Assembly (NCBI GenBank): GCA_964477265.1
Contig: CAYZDJ010000017.1
Coordinates: 1-61,133, forward strand
From: CAIVPM01 sp964477265
GTDB taxonomy: Bacteria; Bacteroidota; Bacteroidia; Chitinophagales; Chitinophagaceae
Length of the DNA: 61,133 nt
Direction of reading: 5' to 3'
Numbering within the stretch: position 1 is the first letter of the stretch; the number at the start of each line of letters is the position of its first letter. The notes under the pieces were generated by a model. It was not told where the DNA came from, did not search any database, and saw only the letters and a program-made list of their open reading frames with translations. Below are positions 42,744 to 52,026 of the stretch, piece by piece. The translations under genes and the position numbers were made by a program.

Positions 42744-44936
42744 TTATTTCAAAAACAACATCTCTCTGTATTTTGGTAAAGTCCAGTATTCATCATCAAC
42801 ATACACTTCAAGCTTATCAACATGATACCTTATATCATCAAAGTGTGCTTCTTTAACACTGCTGCAATAAGCAACTGCTTTTTCCCTTGTATCTTCAATG
42901 GCATTGGCAACTTTTCTTGCTTCAACCAAAGCCTCGCATTTAGAATATACAGATTGAATATGTTCGCTGACTTTAGTTAATATTTCCAACTGGCTTGCAT
43001 AAGCAGTTTCTGGTAAGCCAGCAGCTTTTAAACCATTAACATTTTTTAATAATGTGTTTTGGTATTTTACTGCTGCAGGAATAATATGGTTCAATGCAAT
43101 ATCGCCCATTACCCTTGCTTCAATTTGTACTTTCTTAATATATTTTTCTAACTCAATTTCGTGCCTTGCCTCAAGTTCTGCATGACTGTAAATTTTATTA
43201 TTTTCATATACCTTAAAAGCTTTTTCTGCAACCATTGCATCTAATGCAAGTGGCGTGGTTGGTATGTTTGGCAAGCCACGTTTTGCAGCTTCTTTATGCC
43301 ATGCATCACTATATCCATCACCTTCAAACAATACTTTTTTACTATCAACAATGTATTTTTGAATTACTTGCATAATAGCAATTTCCTTCTTTTCACCTTT
43401 TGCAATTACTGCATCAACATCTGCCTTAAATGTTTTTAAAGTTTGTGCCATTGCAACATTCAATACAGTCATAGGGCTTGCACAATTTGCTGTTGAACCT
43501 ACTGCCCTAAACTCAAATTTATTTCCTGTAAATGCAAATGGAGAAGTCCTGTTTCTATCAGTGTTATCAAGCATTAGCTCAGGAATACTTCTATGAATAT
43601 CCAACTTTAAAATAGCTTCATCTTGTTCATCAAACTTACCACCAACACGAGTTTCAATATCGCTTAAAACTTTTGCCAAATATTTACCTACAAACACACT
43701 TATAATTGCAGGCGGTGCTTCATTTGCACCAAGCCTGTGGTCGTTGCCAGCACTTGCAATGGCTGCCCTTAATAATTCTGCATAATCGTGAACAGCCTTA
43801 ATTGTATTCACAAAAAATGTCAGGAACATTAAGTTTGTTTTTGGCGTTTTTCCTGGGCTTAATAAATTAACTCCAGTATCTGTTGCCATGCTCCAGTTAT
43901 TGTGCTTGCCACTACCATTAATTCCTGCAAATGGTTTTTCGTGCATCAATACTTTTAGTTTATGACGACGAGCCACACGTTCCATAATATCCATTAACAA
44001 AGCATTGTGATCAACTGCAATACTTACTTCTTCAAATATGGGTGCACACTCAAATTGAGCTGGTGCAACCTCGTTATGACGTGTTCTTAAAGGAATGCCT
44101 AATTTATAACATTCATTTTCAAAGTCACGCATAAAAGCATAAGTACGTTCTGGAATGCTACCAAAATAATGGTCTTCCAATTGCTGACCTTTTGAAGGCG
44201 AAGCACCAAAAACAGTACGTCCACATTGCACCAAATCAGGACGTGCATTTGCCATTCCTTCATCAATCAAAAAATATTCTTGTTCCCAGCCCAAGGTAGC
44301 TGTAACTTTTGTTACATTTTTATCAAAGTAATTACACACATCAACAGAAGCATTGTTTAATGCCTCAACACTTTTTAATAATGGTGCTTTATAATCTAAG
44401 CTTTCGCCAGTATAAGAAATAAAAATAGTAGGAATGCAAAGTGTTTTACCCTGACCAATTTCCATAATAAATGCAGGACTTGATGGATCCCAGGCTGTAT
44501 AACCACGAGCTTCAAAAGTTGCACGCAAGCCACCACTTGGAAAGCTTGAAGCATCTGGCTCCTGTTGAATTAAAGCAGCACCATCAAATTCTTCAATAGC
44601 AGTTCCATCACTTTTTAAAGTAAAAAAACTATCGTGTTTTTCGGCAGTTGCACCTGTTAATGGTTGAAACCAATGAGTAAAATGTGTAACTCCTTTTGAC
44701 TCTGCCCAAGCTTTAATACCATTCGCAATTTGACCTGCTACTGTTCTATCAATTTTTTTTCCACCTTTTACGCTTTGCTGCAAACTTTTATAGGCTTCGT
44801 CGCTTAAATATTCTCTGGCTGTTTTTAAAGTAAAAACATTTTCACCAAAAATAGAAGTAATCTTACTAGATTTTACTTCTACAATTTCGTTAGAATTTCT
44901 ATTAAAATTAGAAATTGCATCAAATCTTAATGACAT
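42744..44936 (-). CDS. glnN: Glutamine synthetase type III
   Basis: This 730-residue enzyme makes glutamine from glutamate, ammonia and ATP. It is the large GSIII form common in Bacteroidota and cyanobacteria, not the ~470-residue GSI. The N-terminus from the ATG at 44936 (SLRFDAISNFNR) is the usual one; the longer reading adds 34 hydrophobic residues and is rejected. Typical blocks are THFTHWFQPLTGATAEKHD near residues 90-108, GLRATFEARGYTAWDPSSPAF near 138, GINGSGKHNNWSM near 335 and NRTSPFAFTGNKFEFRAVGS near 450. The C-terminal helical domain is complete. The enzyme forms a dodecamer in related species. It is a monocistronic unit ending at a strong terminator. Confidence 0.93.
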   Translation of the reverse strand: MSLRFDAISNFNRNSNEIVEVKSSKITSIFGENVFTLKTAREYLSDEAYKSLQQSVKGGKKIDRTVAGQIANGIKAWAESKGVTHFTHWFQPLTGATAEKHDSFFTLKSDGTAIEEFDGAALIQQEPDASSFPSGGLRATFEARGYTAWDPSSPAFIMEIGQGKTLCIPTIFISYTGESLDYKAPLLKSVEALNNASVDVCNYFDKNVTKVTATLGWEQEYFLIDEGMANARPDLVQCGRTVFGASPSKGQQLEDHYFGSIPERTYAFMRDFENECYKLGIPLRTRHNEVAPAQFECAPIFEEVSIAVDHNALLMDIMERVARRHKLKVLMHEKPFAGINGSGKHNNWSMATDTGVNLLSPGKTPKTNLMFLTFFVNTIKAVHDYAELLRAAIASAGNDHRLGANEAPPAIISVFVGKYLAKVLSDIETRVGGKFDEQDEAILKLDIHRSIPELMLDNTDRNRTSPFAFTGNKFEFRAVGSTANCASPMTVLNVAMAQTLKTFKADVDAVIAKGEKKEIAIMQVIQKYIVDSKKVLFEGDGYSDAWHKEAAKRGLPNIPTTPLALDAMVAEKAFKVYENNKIYSHAELEARHEIELEKYIKKVQIEARVMGDIALNHIIPAAVKYQNTLLKNVNGLKAAGLPETAYASQLEILTKVSEHIQSVYSKCEALVEARKVANAIEDTREKAVAYCSSVKEAHFDDIRYHVDKLEVYVDDEYWTLPKYREMLFLK

Positions 44937-45064
44937 AATTGATTTATTTGATGCAAAAATGCAATTTAATTTTACAATAAGCGTAAAATATTTATATATA
45001 ATTATTTGTAATATAAAATAAATCACACTTAATAACAATAAAAATTAAGTAAGACTGGATGATT

Positions 45065-45718
45065 TTATTGATAAGTTTTAATATCCATATTTTCAAAAGT
45101 GTCATTACTTGCACCTTTAAATCCAACTTCAAACATCACTTTTCCTAATTGTTCAGAAGTAACAGTATGTTTTGCAATGAGTGATTTTACAATTGGGTAA
45201 ATAAATCTTAGGAATGAATAAAACGTATTAGGTTCTTTTCTTTTTTGCACAGGATAAATATATGCTGGTCTGAAAATATAAAGCTGCTGAAACGCTTTGC
45301 TGATAAGGTAATTCTCTGCAATGCCTTTATATCTTGCAAATGCTATTTTGCTTTTTTCACTTCTATCAGCACCCTCACCACTTAAAAAACAAACTGTGGC
45401 ATTTGGGCTGTTTTGTTTAATGGCATCTGCAAATGATTTGGTATAATCAACAGTAATTTTTTTGAACTCACTATCAGGCACTGCACCTGTATAAACACCT
45501 ATGCAAAAATAAGCAGTATCACAATTCTTTAAACTGCTTTCTATGCTTGTATAATCTAGAAAATCCTTCAAAACCACCTCCTTTAATTTAGAATGATTTG
45601 TGTTGCTTTGTTTTCTTACAATAGAAATTACTTCTACAATTTCATTTGATGCCAGGCAATGCTGTAACACAATGCCACCAATCATTCCAGAAGCACCAGT
45701 TATAATTACTTTTTTCAT
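45065..45718 (-). CDS. NAD(P)H-binding Rossmann protein, atypical SDR (HTATIP2/YbjT-like)
   Basis: This 217-residue protein has the nucleotide-binding motif ITGASGMIGGIV near residues 5-16, VVLKDFLDY near 48 and CFLSGEGADRSEKS near 107. YKGIAENYL, with its tyrosine-lysine-like spacing, is near 125-133. The length and the late FRPAYIYP segment are typical of HTATIP2-like atypical short-chain dehydrogenases that bind NADP but often lack the full catalytic set. No substrate can be named. The M28 peptidase ends 16 bp upstream on the same strand, so the two are likely co-transcribed. Confidence 0.8.
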   Translation of the reverse strand: MKKVIITGASGMIGGIVLQHCLASNEIVEVISIVRKQSNTNHSKLKEVVLKDFLDYTSIESSLKNCDTAYFCIGVYTGAVPDSEFKKITVDYTKSFADAIKQNSPNATVCFLSGEGADRSEKSKIAFARYKGIAENYLISKAFQQLYIFRPAYIYPVQKRKEPNTFYSFLRFIYPIVKSLIAKHTVTSEQLGKVMFEVGFKGASNDTFENMDIKTYQ

Positions 45719-45734
45719 TGTACGTGTTTAAATA

Positions 45735-47378
45735 TTATTTGCTTGCTTCCCTTATTGCTTTAAACTCACTACCATTTTTCCATTTTGGAAATGTAGATTC
45801 ATTGGCTATTTTTTTACCAACCAAAAACAACATTTGAATATCCATTATACCACCATCAAAAGTCCAGTTGGCATTAAACTCATCAGCTGGTTTATGGTAA
45901 TGATTGTTTACATAATCTTCTCTTAACTTCTCCCCATAATCTTTTTCCTTTCCTATGAAATCTCTACCACCACTGCAATCCAGTGCAGGCACACCAACTT
46001 TTGCAAAGTTGAAATGGTCTGAGCGATAATAATGCCCAGCTTCCAAATGCTCTTCTTTGGAAATATATCTTCCTTGTGATTTTGCAACATCAGCAACATA
46101 ATCTTCAACTTCATTTTGCCCTTGCCCAACAATCATTACATCATTGGTTTTGCCAAAGGCATTAATACCATCCATATTAAGGTTTGCAACAGTTTTGTTT
46201 AAAGGATAAATGGGATGGTGTGCATAGTAAGCAGAGCCTAACAAACCTTGCTCTTCAGCAGTTACAGAAAGAAAAATAACAGTGCGTTCTGGTTTTTGCT
46301 TGAGGCTTTTGAATGCCTTAGCAATTTCAAGCAAAGCTGCACTGCCACTGGCATTGTCAATAGCACCATTATAAATGCTATCACCTTTTGCATCTTTTTT
46401 TCCAACACCCAAATGGTCCCAATGTGCTGTGTAAATTACATATTCATCTGGCCTTTTGCTGCCTGTTATTTTTGCAATAACATTGTGAGACATATTGTAC
46501 ACAGCTTTCACTTGTACATTCAATGATAACTTTAAATCTAATGGAACAGCCTTAAAGCCTTTCACATTTGCAGCTGCTAAAATGGTTGTGTCCTTACCAG
46601 CAGCAGTTAACAATTTTTTAGCTGCATCGCCTGAAACCCAACCCTGCAAAGCAAGAGAAGGTTCATTGCTTCTTCTTTTGTCTAAAAATAAATTTGAAGT
46701 TCCCCACGAATTTTGCACCACACTAAAAGGATAAGATGCTGCTTTTGTGTTGTGAATAATTAAACAGGCTTTAGCACCCTGCCTTGCAGCTTCTTCATAT
46801 TTATAAGTCCAGCGACCATAATAAGTCATTGTGTTGCCTTTGAACAAAGTGGTATCATTTGTACCAAAGCCAGGGTCATTTACCATTACCAAAACAACCT
46901 TTCCCTTTACATCCAAACCAGCATAATCATTCCAGTTATATTCTGGTGCAACAACACCATAACCTGCAAAAACAAGCTCATCATTGTTCAATGAAATGAG
47001 GGAATCTGTTTTCTCTGTTGAAAGCACAAAGTCTTCTGTTTTCTTTAATTCAAAACTGCCTTTTGAAGATATTACTTTCATTGCTGTATCTGCATTTGGC
47101 GTTATTTCCACCAAAGGAACATCCTGCAAAAAGCTATTGCCATTACCTGGCTCTAAACCTATTTTTTCAAAAATGTTTTTAATGTATTCAACAGCTTTGG
47201 TTTCACCAATTGAAAATGGTTTGCGACCCATAAACTCATCACTTGCCAATACCTTGATGTGCTGCTTTAAACTGTCTTTGTTAAAAGAAGCCAAACCATC
47301 TGATTCATCATTATTTTGTTTGCAAGAAGCTAATGCAATTAATAAAAAAGCAATTGTTGGTAGTGTTGTTTTTTTCAT
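45735..47378 (-). CDS. M28-family metallopeptidase lipoprotein with PA domain
   Basis: The protein is 547 residues from the ATG at 47378. The signal peptide ends in the lipobox LASC, so it is a lipoprotein and probably faces the periplasm or the surface. The PA (protease-associated) domain occupies roughly 135-270 (YAGLDVKGKVVLVMVNDP). The M28 dizinc catalytic part has YTAHWDHLGVG, NGAIDNASGSAALLEIA and VTAEEQGLLGS, followed by HYYRSDHFNFAKVGVPAL. It resembles aminopeptidases of the Bacteroidota glutaminyl cyclase/M28A group. The gene is first of a two-gene unit with the SDR-like gene. Confidence 0.88.
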   Translation of the reverse strand: MKKTTLPTIAFLLIALASCKQNNDESDGLASFNKDSLKQHIKVLASDEFMGRKPFSIGETKAVEYIKNIFEKIGLEPGNGNSFLQDVPLVEITPNADTAMKVISSKGSFELKKTEDFVLSTEKTDSLISLNNDELVFAGYGVVAPEYNWNDYAGLDVKGKVVLVMVNDPGFGTNDTTLFKGNTMTYYGRWTYKYEEAARQGAKACLIIHNTKAASYPFSVVQNSWGTSNLFLDKRRSNEPSLALQGWVSGDAAKKLLTAAGKDTTILAAANVKGFKAVPLDLKLSLNVQVKAVYNMSHNVIAKITGSKRPDEYVIYTAHWDHLGVGKKDAKGDSIYNGAIDNASGSAALLEIAKAFKSLKQKPERTVIFLSVTAEEQGLLGSAYYAHHPIYPLNKTVANLNMDGINAFGKTNDVMIVGQGQNEVEDYVADVAKSQGRYISKEEHLEAGHYYRSDHFNFAKVGVPALDCSGGRDFIGKEKDYGEKLREDYVNNHYHKPADEFNANWTFDGGIMDIQMLFLVGKKIANESTFPKWKNGSEFKAIREASK

Positions 47379-48191
47379 AAACATTTTTTAAACGATAAAG
47401 TTATAGACTATAAACTGATGATTATTTTATCGGTTCACCTTTTTTCAAAGAAGCTATATAGTTTTTAAGGTTCTTTTTATTAATAGACCTCTTTCATAAT
47501 AGATTCTATGTATTTATATAAAACTCAACAATGGCAGTCATTCCGAAGGTTCGTGCCTGAAGCAATCTGCTTGAAATAGTTTAGATTGCTTCGTTGGGCA
47601 AGAACCCAATCTCGCAATGACTTACAGCAAAATTTATTCGACCTATTATGAAAGAGGTCGAATATCATCAGGTGCTTGCTCTATAGCTTTTTTAGGCTAT
47701 CAATTATGAATATACGTTCCTTTTATTGAGATTAAATCAATCGCTATTTGTAGAAAATGAAAAAAAATTATTAAAAAAATAGCTTGTAGTGAACACACTA
47801 CAAAATAAAGCAGTATTATTGCAGCGGTTTTTCATAGGATATTGGATTTTAAAAACGGGGTACTGTTTCAACAGTTGCCCCTTTTTTATAACAAAAAACC
47901 AAGCACATTTAAGCATTATTGCTATGCTTAGTACAAGTAGTTTAAGGCAATTATTTTATCAGGGTTTTGCCAGCAACTCATTACCAGTGTTGATAAGCTT
48001 GATGAAAAAATACTATACAAACGATAGCAAATCCAGGCATTACCTTTTTATAAAACTATTATTATAAACAGTAATAAGATAATGCAAAGTTTGCACAACA
48101 TACTTGGATGTGTGTTGCACAAGTAAAACTAAATCTTGTATCATTTATACATAGATAAATTACAAGCTTAAAAGTAAATTGAGTAAGAAGA
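47379..48191. other. Gene-poor stretch with repeats and a hairpin
   Basis: No convincing gene lies in these ~810 bp. A possible 92-codon frame from GTG 47789 has poor composition and crosses a hairpin. A nested inverted-repeat element occupies 47486-47659. At 47852-47887 an imperfect stem (ACGGGGTACTGTT with ACAGTTGCCCC) is followed by a T run, which looks like a plus-strand terminator with no visible gene in front of it. Confidence 0.5.
47486..47659. repeat. MITE/REP-like element with 17-bp terminal inverted repeats
   Basis: GACCTCTTTCATAATAG at 47486-47502 and its perfect inverse complement at 47643-47659 bracket ~140 bp. Inside is a second, weaker inverted repeat: TCATTCCGAAGGTTCGTG and AGCAATCT on one side, AGATTGCTTCG and CTCGCAATGA on the other. 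The internal words resemble the widespread GTCATTGCGAGGAGCGAAGC type of intergenic repeat. No transposase frame is present. Confidence 0.6.
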
Positions 48192-48503
48192 TTACCTAAT
48201 CCTATTACTTTTTAATTCACGTTTGGTAGGAAAAAGTCCATTAATATCATTGGTGCTAGTCATATAAAAATATATCATTACAGAGAATGCAAGATACACT
48301 GCAAAATTTATATTGTTATTGACTCTAATAAATCTTCTTTCTTGCTTGCTTGCAGCATTGTAAACATCGTGTTTGGAAAAGAAGTGTACAAAACTGCTCA
48401 AAAAACCACTTCTGTCTTTGTAGGGAATGCTTAAGAAAAAAATTAACTTTAGTATAAAGAAAAAACTAATGGCATAAAGACACCAGGCAATACTTTGTTG
48501 CAT
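48192..48503 (-). CDS. Hypothetical two-helix membrane protein
   Basis: This 103-residue protein has predicted membrane helices near residues 8-27 (CLYAISFFFILKLIFFLSI) and 65-83 (NINFAVYLAFSVMIYFYM), with a basic, hydrophilic loop between and a charged tail (KRELKSNRIR). I do not recognise the family. It starts at a clean ATG and is separated from the upstream YdeI-like gene by a terminator, so it is an independent unit. Confidence 0.6.
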   Translation of the reverse strand: MQQSIAWCLYAISFFFILKLIFFLSIPYKDRSGFLSSFVHFFSKHDVYNAASKQERRFIRVNNNINFAVYLAFSVMIYFYMTSTNDINGLFPTKRELKSNRIR

Positions 48504-48547
48504 GCTAAATTATTTTAAAGGAATATAAAAGTAGGGTAGATGTAGGT

Positions 48548-48578
48548 TCAAAAAATTAAAAAAAGTTTAATTTTTTGA
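48548..48578 (-). terminator. Terminator of the YdeI-like gene
   Basis: A perfect 13-bp stem (TCAAAAAATTAAA / TTTAATTTTTTGA) with a 5-nt loop lies 48 bp past the stop codon on the minus strand. It is AT-only apart from one pair near the base, so its strength is uncertain. Confidence 0.55.
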
Positions 48579-48625
48579 GCTTTATAGCATTCTTTAAATA
48601 GTAGATTTAATAAATAAATTTACAC

Positions 48626-49105
48626 TCACTTTTGGTGCCACTTTTTTTCTTGTTCTAATTTTTTAAAGGCATTTGCCATTCTATTTGCCTGAACAATAGC
48701 ATTGTTGCTGCTGTAAATATGGTCAATGTACTGCTTTTTACTGGTGTCAGATAAATTGTTAAAGAATGTTTTAGCAGCAGGATAGTCTTCAATGCAAACT
48801 AAAAAATCTTTAGGAATATGGACTTTGCTGTTATCTGTATAAAGTAGTATTGTTACAATATCGCCTTCTCGTTTGCCAATCTTTTTTCTTATATCAGCCT
48901 TAATTGGTAAAAACCATTCACCACTTTTTGTAGGCCATAGTTTATATTGTGTAATATCATAATCATCTACACTTCCTTTAACAATGTACCAGCCAAAAGG
49001 ATTGGTAGATGTAATGGCTTGCTTTGGCAGCAACACATAACTCCAACCACCTTTCATTTTCATTTTTTGTATAGTAAAATTGCCTGCAACAATAGGAGAA
49101 AGCAT
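48626..49105 (-). CDS. YdeI/OmdA-like protein with DUF1905 domain
   Basis: The protein is 159 residues. The N-terminal ~95 residues match DUF1905 (WSYVLLPKQA, FGWYIVKGSVDDYD, SGEWFLPIKADIRKKIG and GDIVTILLY), a small beta-barrel. The C-terminal helix pair, AAKTFFNNLSDTSKKQYIDHI with ANRMANAFKKLEQ, is the YdeI/OmdA bacteriocin-protection region. Family members are described as conferring protection from some bacteriocins, but the biochemical role is unknown. Single gene. Confidence 0.8.
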   Translation of the reverse strand: MLSPIVAGNFTIQKMKMKGGWSYVLLPKQAITSTNPFGWYIVKGSVDDYDITQYKLWPTKSGEWFLPIKADIRKKIGKREGDIVTILLYTDNSKVHIPKDFLVCIEDYPAAKTFFNNLSDTSKKQYIDHIYSSNNAIVQANRMANAFKKLEQEKKWHQK

Positions 49106-49305
49106 AGTGAATAATATAGTTTAACAAATGACAAATTTGATGCTTTTATTGTTGTTTAAACAAAACCTAATATCTTATTTTACAAGAAGAATATTATTAG
49201 TCTGAAATTAGAACAATTGCTGCCAATGTTACTTTATGCTATTTAAAAAATAGTCCACTTATTTGGGAAGTTTATATAGTAGTCTAAACAAACAACTATT
49301 TCAAA

Positions 49306-50460
49306 TTATTCTGCCAAAAGCCTCAGCATCTTCTCTTCATTTTCTTCAACAAAACTGCCTTTCATTTTCTTCCAGTTGGTAATGTCTTCAATGGCTTTGT
49401 CAATTTTATATTTATCATCAATTCCCCAGCTAAAATTATTCAAATACTTTGGCATTAAACCTTGCCCAAAAACATTGCAACACACACCATAAACGCTGCC
49501 TGTATTAATGTTTGTGCCAATTGCAGTGCGTGTATAATCGCCCATAATTACACCACATTTTTGTGCAACAGGCATTTCGCTTTTTGTAGTTGTGTTATAC
49601 ATTTTTACAATGCCTGCTGTATTTTTAACATTGCTGTTATTTGTTGCTGCACCAAGGTTGCACCATTCGCCAATAACACTATCTCCCAAGTATCCATCAT
49701 GTGCTTTGTTGCTATTGTTAAACATTACCACATTCTTAATTTCTCCACCTCCCACACAATTATTGCCAAGACTTGTTGCACCATAAATTTTTGTTCCCAT
49801 TTTAAGCAAGCTGTTTTCGCCCAAAACAAAAGAACCTCTTATTAAACAGCCTTCTTGTATAGTTGCATTTTTACCAATATAAATACAGCCATTACTTGCA
49901 TTTAAAATACTACAACTAATGTTTGCCCCTTCTTCAACAAAAATATTTTGTGGGTTAATGACAGTGTTGGATGCATCAATTGCAACACTTTGCCTTCCTT
50001 CGGTAATCATTGCAAAGTCTTGCTGTGTAACGCTTTCATTAAATTGAAATATTTGCCACGGATGGTCTAAACGCACAACTTTTTCTTTCCAGTTTATTAA
50101 TTGGTCGAACGATAAGTTATTGAGTGCATTAAAATCAAACGGCTCATTTGTTTCAAATCTGCCAGCAATAAAACCTTTGTTGTAGGCAACATAATATGCT
50201 TTGGGAATTTGTAGAATTTTCTTTGCTTGCTCTTCAGTAAAAATTACACTAGCATCAATTAATAAAATATCTCCAGTAACATAATCATTATACAAAGGCT
50301 GCAAATAATCTTCTGTAAGTATTGATACTTCTGTGCCAGAAATATATTCCCATCTTTCTTTATTGGTTAAAATGCCTGTGCGAATTTCAGCAACTGCACG
50401 TGTTTCAGTAAATGGATATAACTGTTTACGATGTTTGTTATCGAATAATACTATGTTCAT
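49306..50460 (-). CDS. Bacteroidota GlmU-like sugar-phosphate nucleotidyltransferase with left-handed beta-helix
   Basis: The protein is 384 residues from the ATG at 50460; the longer reading adds 16 residues with poor composition. MNIVLFDNKHRKQLYPFTETRAVAEIR is a degenerate nucleotidyltransferase opening (full family GxGxR is not seen, as in TIGR03991-type proteins). Residues from ~185 form hexapeptide repeats of a left-handed beta-helix (IYIGKNATIQEGCLI, GTKIYGATSLGNNC, IGEWCNLGAATNNSN). The family is thought to supply UDP-GlcNAc in place of GlmU in Bacteroidota. It acts in the cytosol in cell-wall precursor supply. Confidence 0.8.
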   Translation of the reverse strand: MNIVLFDNKHRKQLYPFTETRAVAEIRTGILTNKERWEYISGTEVSILTEDYLQPLYNDYVTGDILLIDASVIFTEEQAKKILQIPKAYYVAYNKGFIAGRFETNEPFDFNALNNLSFDQLINWKEKVVRLDHPWQIFQFNESVTQQDFAMITEGRQSVAIDASNTVINPQNIFVEEGANISCSILNASNGCIYIGKNATIQEGCLIRGSFVLGENSLLKMGTKIYGATSLGNNCVGGGEIKNVVMFNNSNKAHDGYLGDSVIGEWCNLGAATNNSNVKNTAGIVKMYNTTTKSEMPVAQKCGVIMGDYTRTAIGTNINTGSVYGVCCNVFGQGLMPKYLNNFSWGIDDKYKIDKAIEDITNWKKMKGSFVEENEEKMLRLLAE

Positions 50461-50536
50461 TTTTATGTTTTTTTTCACGCAACGAAACAAAGAATGTAAC
50501 GAACGCAAAGTTTTTATGACTGATGACTTGATAACC

Positions 50537-51562
50537 TTAATGACTTAACCTATATACAATCTTAACCCATTTCCACAAGTTTTTTTTCTTCTCCATATCT
50601 ACAATCAAACTCTTTCGTGGCAAGGTTTTCAAGTCAGGTAGTTTGTTATTGTTTCCTTGTATTTTTTCTAATTGTTCAATTGCAATAATACCTAAAGCAC
50701 ATATTCCCATGCAAGAAATTTTTAACACAAGTTTTCTACTTTTCTTTACTTCTATTTTATTGATAGATGTTTTAACATCATCAACCAGGCTTAAATAATA
50801 TTGCTTAAAAGGTTTTACATCTGTTAAACGATTGGGTATAGTTTGCAACCCATTTTGCAAGTCTCTATATATATCAAATAAATCGTTTACAAACTGAATA
50901 ACATTGCCCAATTTGTACCATACATTTTCTTCATAAATGCTTGCTTGTGTATCTAAATAAAAACTAGTAAGTAATACAGCATTGCCACCTTTTTCTAAGG
51001 TAATGTATTCAATTTCTTTATTGGTAATGCTTGTATTAAATTGTTTGCGACTTGCCACCTGCACATCATATTCCTTTTTCAATACATCAAAATAATGTTG
51101 CTTGTCCCTTACAAAATCTATTAATAGCAAATGCGATTGAAGTGAAATACTTTCGTTGAAATTGCTTGCTGTATAAGCTTTTGAGTTGAATGTAATATTG
51201 TATATTTCTTCATCAGTCAATTCTTCTCTATCAAAAAAATTATCAAATACACTACTGCATATAAAGTAATGTATCAGTCGTTCACACTCTTGCCTGTTTG
51301 TTTTTTTATGGTGCAAATGCAAAAAAGCATCGCATATAGCAGGTACTTTTAAGCTGTAGTAAAAAATAATTTTCTTAAATGTCCTTTCATCAAACCTGCC
51401 ATTAAATTTTTCTTCAAGCTGTTGCAAATACATAGTTCCCCATTGCACTTCTTTTTTCTTTTTTAATAGAATATAAAAAGCCCTGTAAACCAGTGTATAT
51501 GTGAATTTGAAAAAATACAAAACTATTTGTTGATGTTGTTTAAAAAGCTTTTGTAACCGCAA
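50537..51562 (-). CDS. Class 1 isoprenoid biosynthesis enzyme-like protein
   Basis: The protein is 341 residues, all helical. Two acidic motifs sit at the spacing of class I isoprenoid synthases: DNFFDREE near residue 107 (a DDxxD-like site) and NDLFDIYRD near 230 (an NSE/DTE-like site). No substrate can be read, and the second motif lacks the usual Ser and final Glu, so activity is uncertain. The start is unclear: TTG at 51562 lies against a word-like repeat, while ATG at 51433 would drop 43 residues including a hydrophobic, protein-like segment. I keep the longer form. The GlmU-like gene follows 76 bp downstream on the same strand. Confidence 0.6.
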   Translation of the reverse strand: MRLQKLFKQHQQIVLYFFKFTYTLVYRAFYILLKKKKEVQWGTMYLQQLEEKFNGRFDERTFKKIIFYYSLKVPAICDAFLHLHHKKTNRQECERLIHYFICSSVFDNFFDREELTDEEIYNITFNSKAYTASNFNESISLQSHLLLIDFVRDKQHYFDVLKKEYDVQVASRKQFNTSITNKEIEYITLEKGGNAVLLTSFYLDTQASIYEENVWYKLGNVIQFVNDLFDIYRDLQNGLQTIPNRLTDVKPFKQYYLSLVDDVKTSINKIEVKKSRKLVLKISCMGICALGIIAIEQLEKIQGNNNKLPDLKTLPRKSLIVDMEKKKNLWKWVKIVYRLSH

Positions 51563-51650
51563 AGTACGCTAAGCATTTACACAAAGTAAAACCAAGAACT
51601 AAATAAACTCATTTATTCTTTGCGTTTACTCATTTGTGTTCTTTGTGGTT
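51554..51650. repeat. Inverted word-like repeat (AACCGCAAAG ... CTTTGTGGTT)
   Basis: AACCGCAAAGTACGCTAAG on the left and its approximate inverse complement ending CTTTGTGGTT on the right flank ~15 bp of unrelated sequence. Related text occurs at about 8473-8516 (TTTGTGGTTAAA). The rest of the 51563-52026 gap holds another long hairpin and no gene. Confidence 0.6.
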
Positions 51651-51764
51651 AAATAACTCGCTTTAATTAATGTGAATTAAATTAAGTTTAGCAAGTTGTA
51701 GCAATGATAGAAACTTTATTAATACAACAAAGAAATGTAAACTGAACTGTCATAAGAACTGTTT

Positions 51765-51835
51765 CGCCATTGTTGGTGTTTTCTTCATCAACAATATCTG
51801 TTTTTCAATGTTGGTGAAAACACACAACATTGGCG
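51765..51835. repeat. Long imperfect hairpin upstream of the second T9SS gene
   Basis: CGCCATTGTTGGTGTTTTC pairs with GAAAACACACAACATTGGCG, and the inner TTCATCAACA pairs with TGTTGGTGAA, giving a ~30-bp interrupted stem with a small loop. It lies about 190 bp before the T9SS gene start. It lacks a T run, so a regulatory or mobile origin is more likely than termination. Confidence 0.5.
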
Positions 51836-52026
51836 AAGATGACTAATTTTCGCTGAGACACTTTGCCACAAGCCATTTCATATTTTTAACTTCAAGGGTT
51901 TAACTACAAAACTTCCCTCTAACCCTTTTGGGTGATTTTATCTCTCTTTCTGCTAAATCATACTTATGGGTGAATGAAACCCTTGCTGCAAGTGCGAGTT
52001 TTGTGCTAACAAAAAAACATAATAAT

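Noticed and set aside
44937..45038. 34-residue hydrophobic N-terminal extension of GlnN
   Set aside because: Glutamine synthetase III is cytosolic and the ATG at 44936 starts the conserved N-terminus.
47789..48067. 92-codon frame starting at GTG 47789
   Set aside because: It crosses an imperfect hairpin with a T run, has no recognisable domain and uses a weak start; the amino-acid pattern looks like translated spacer.
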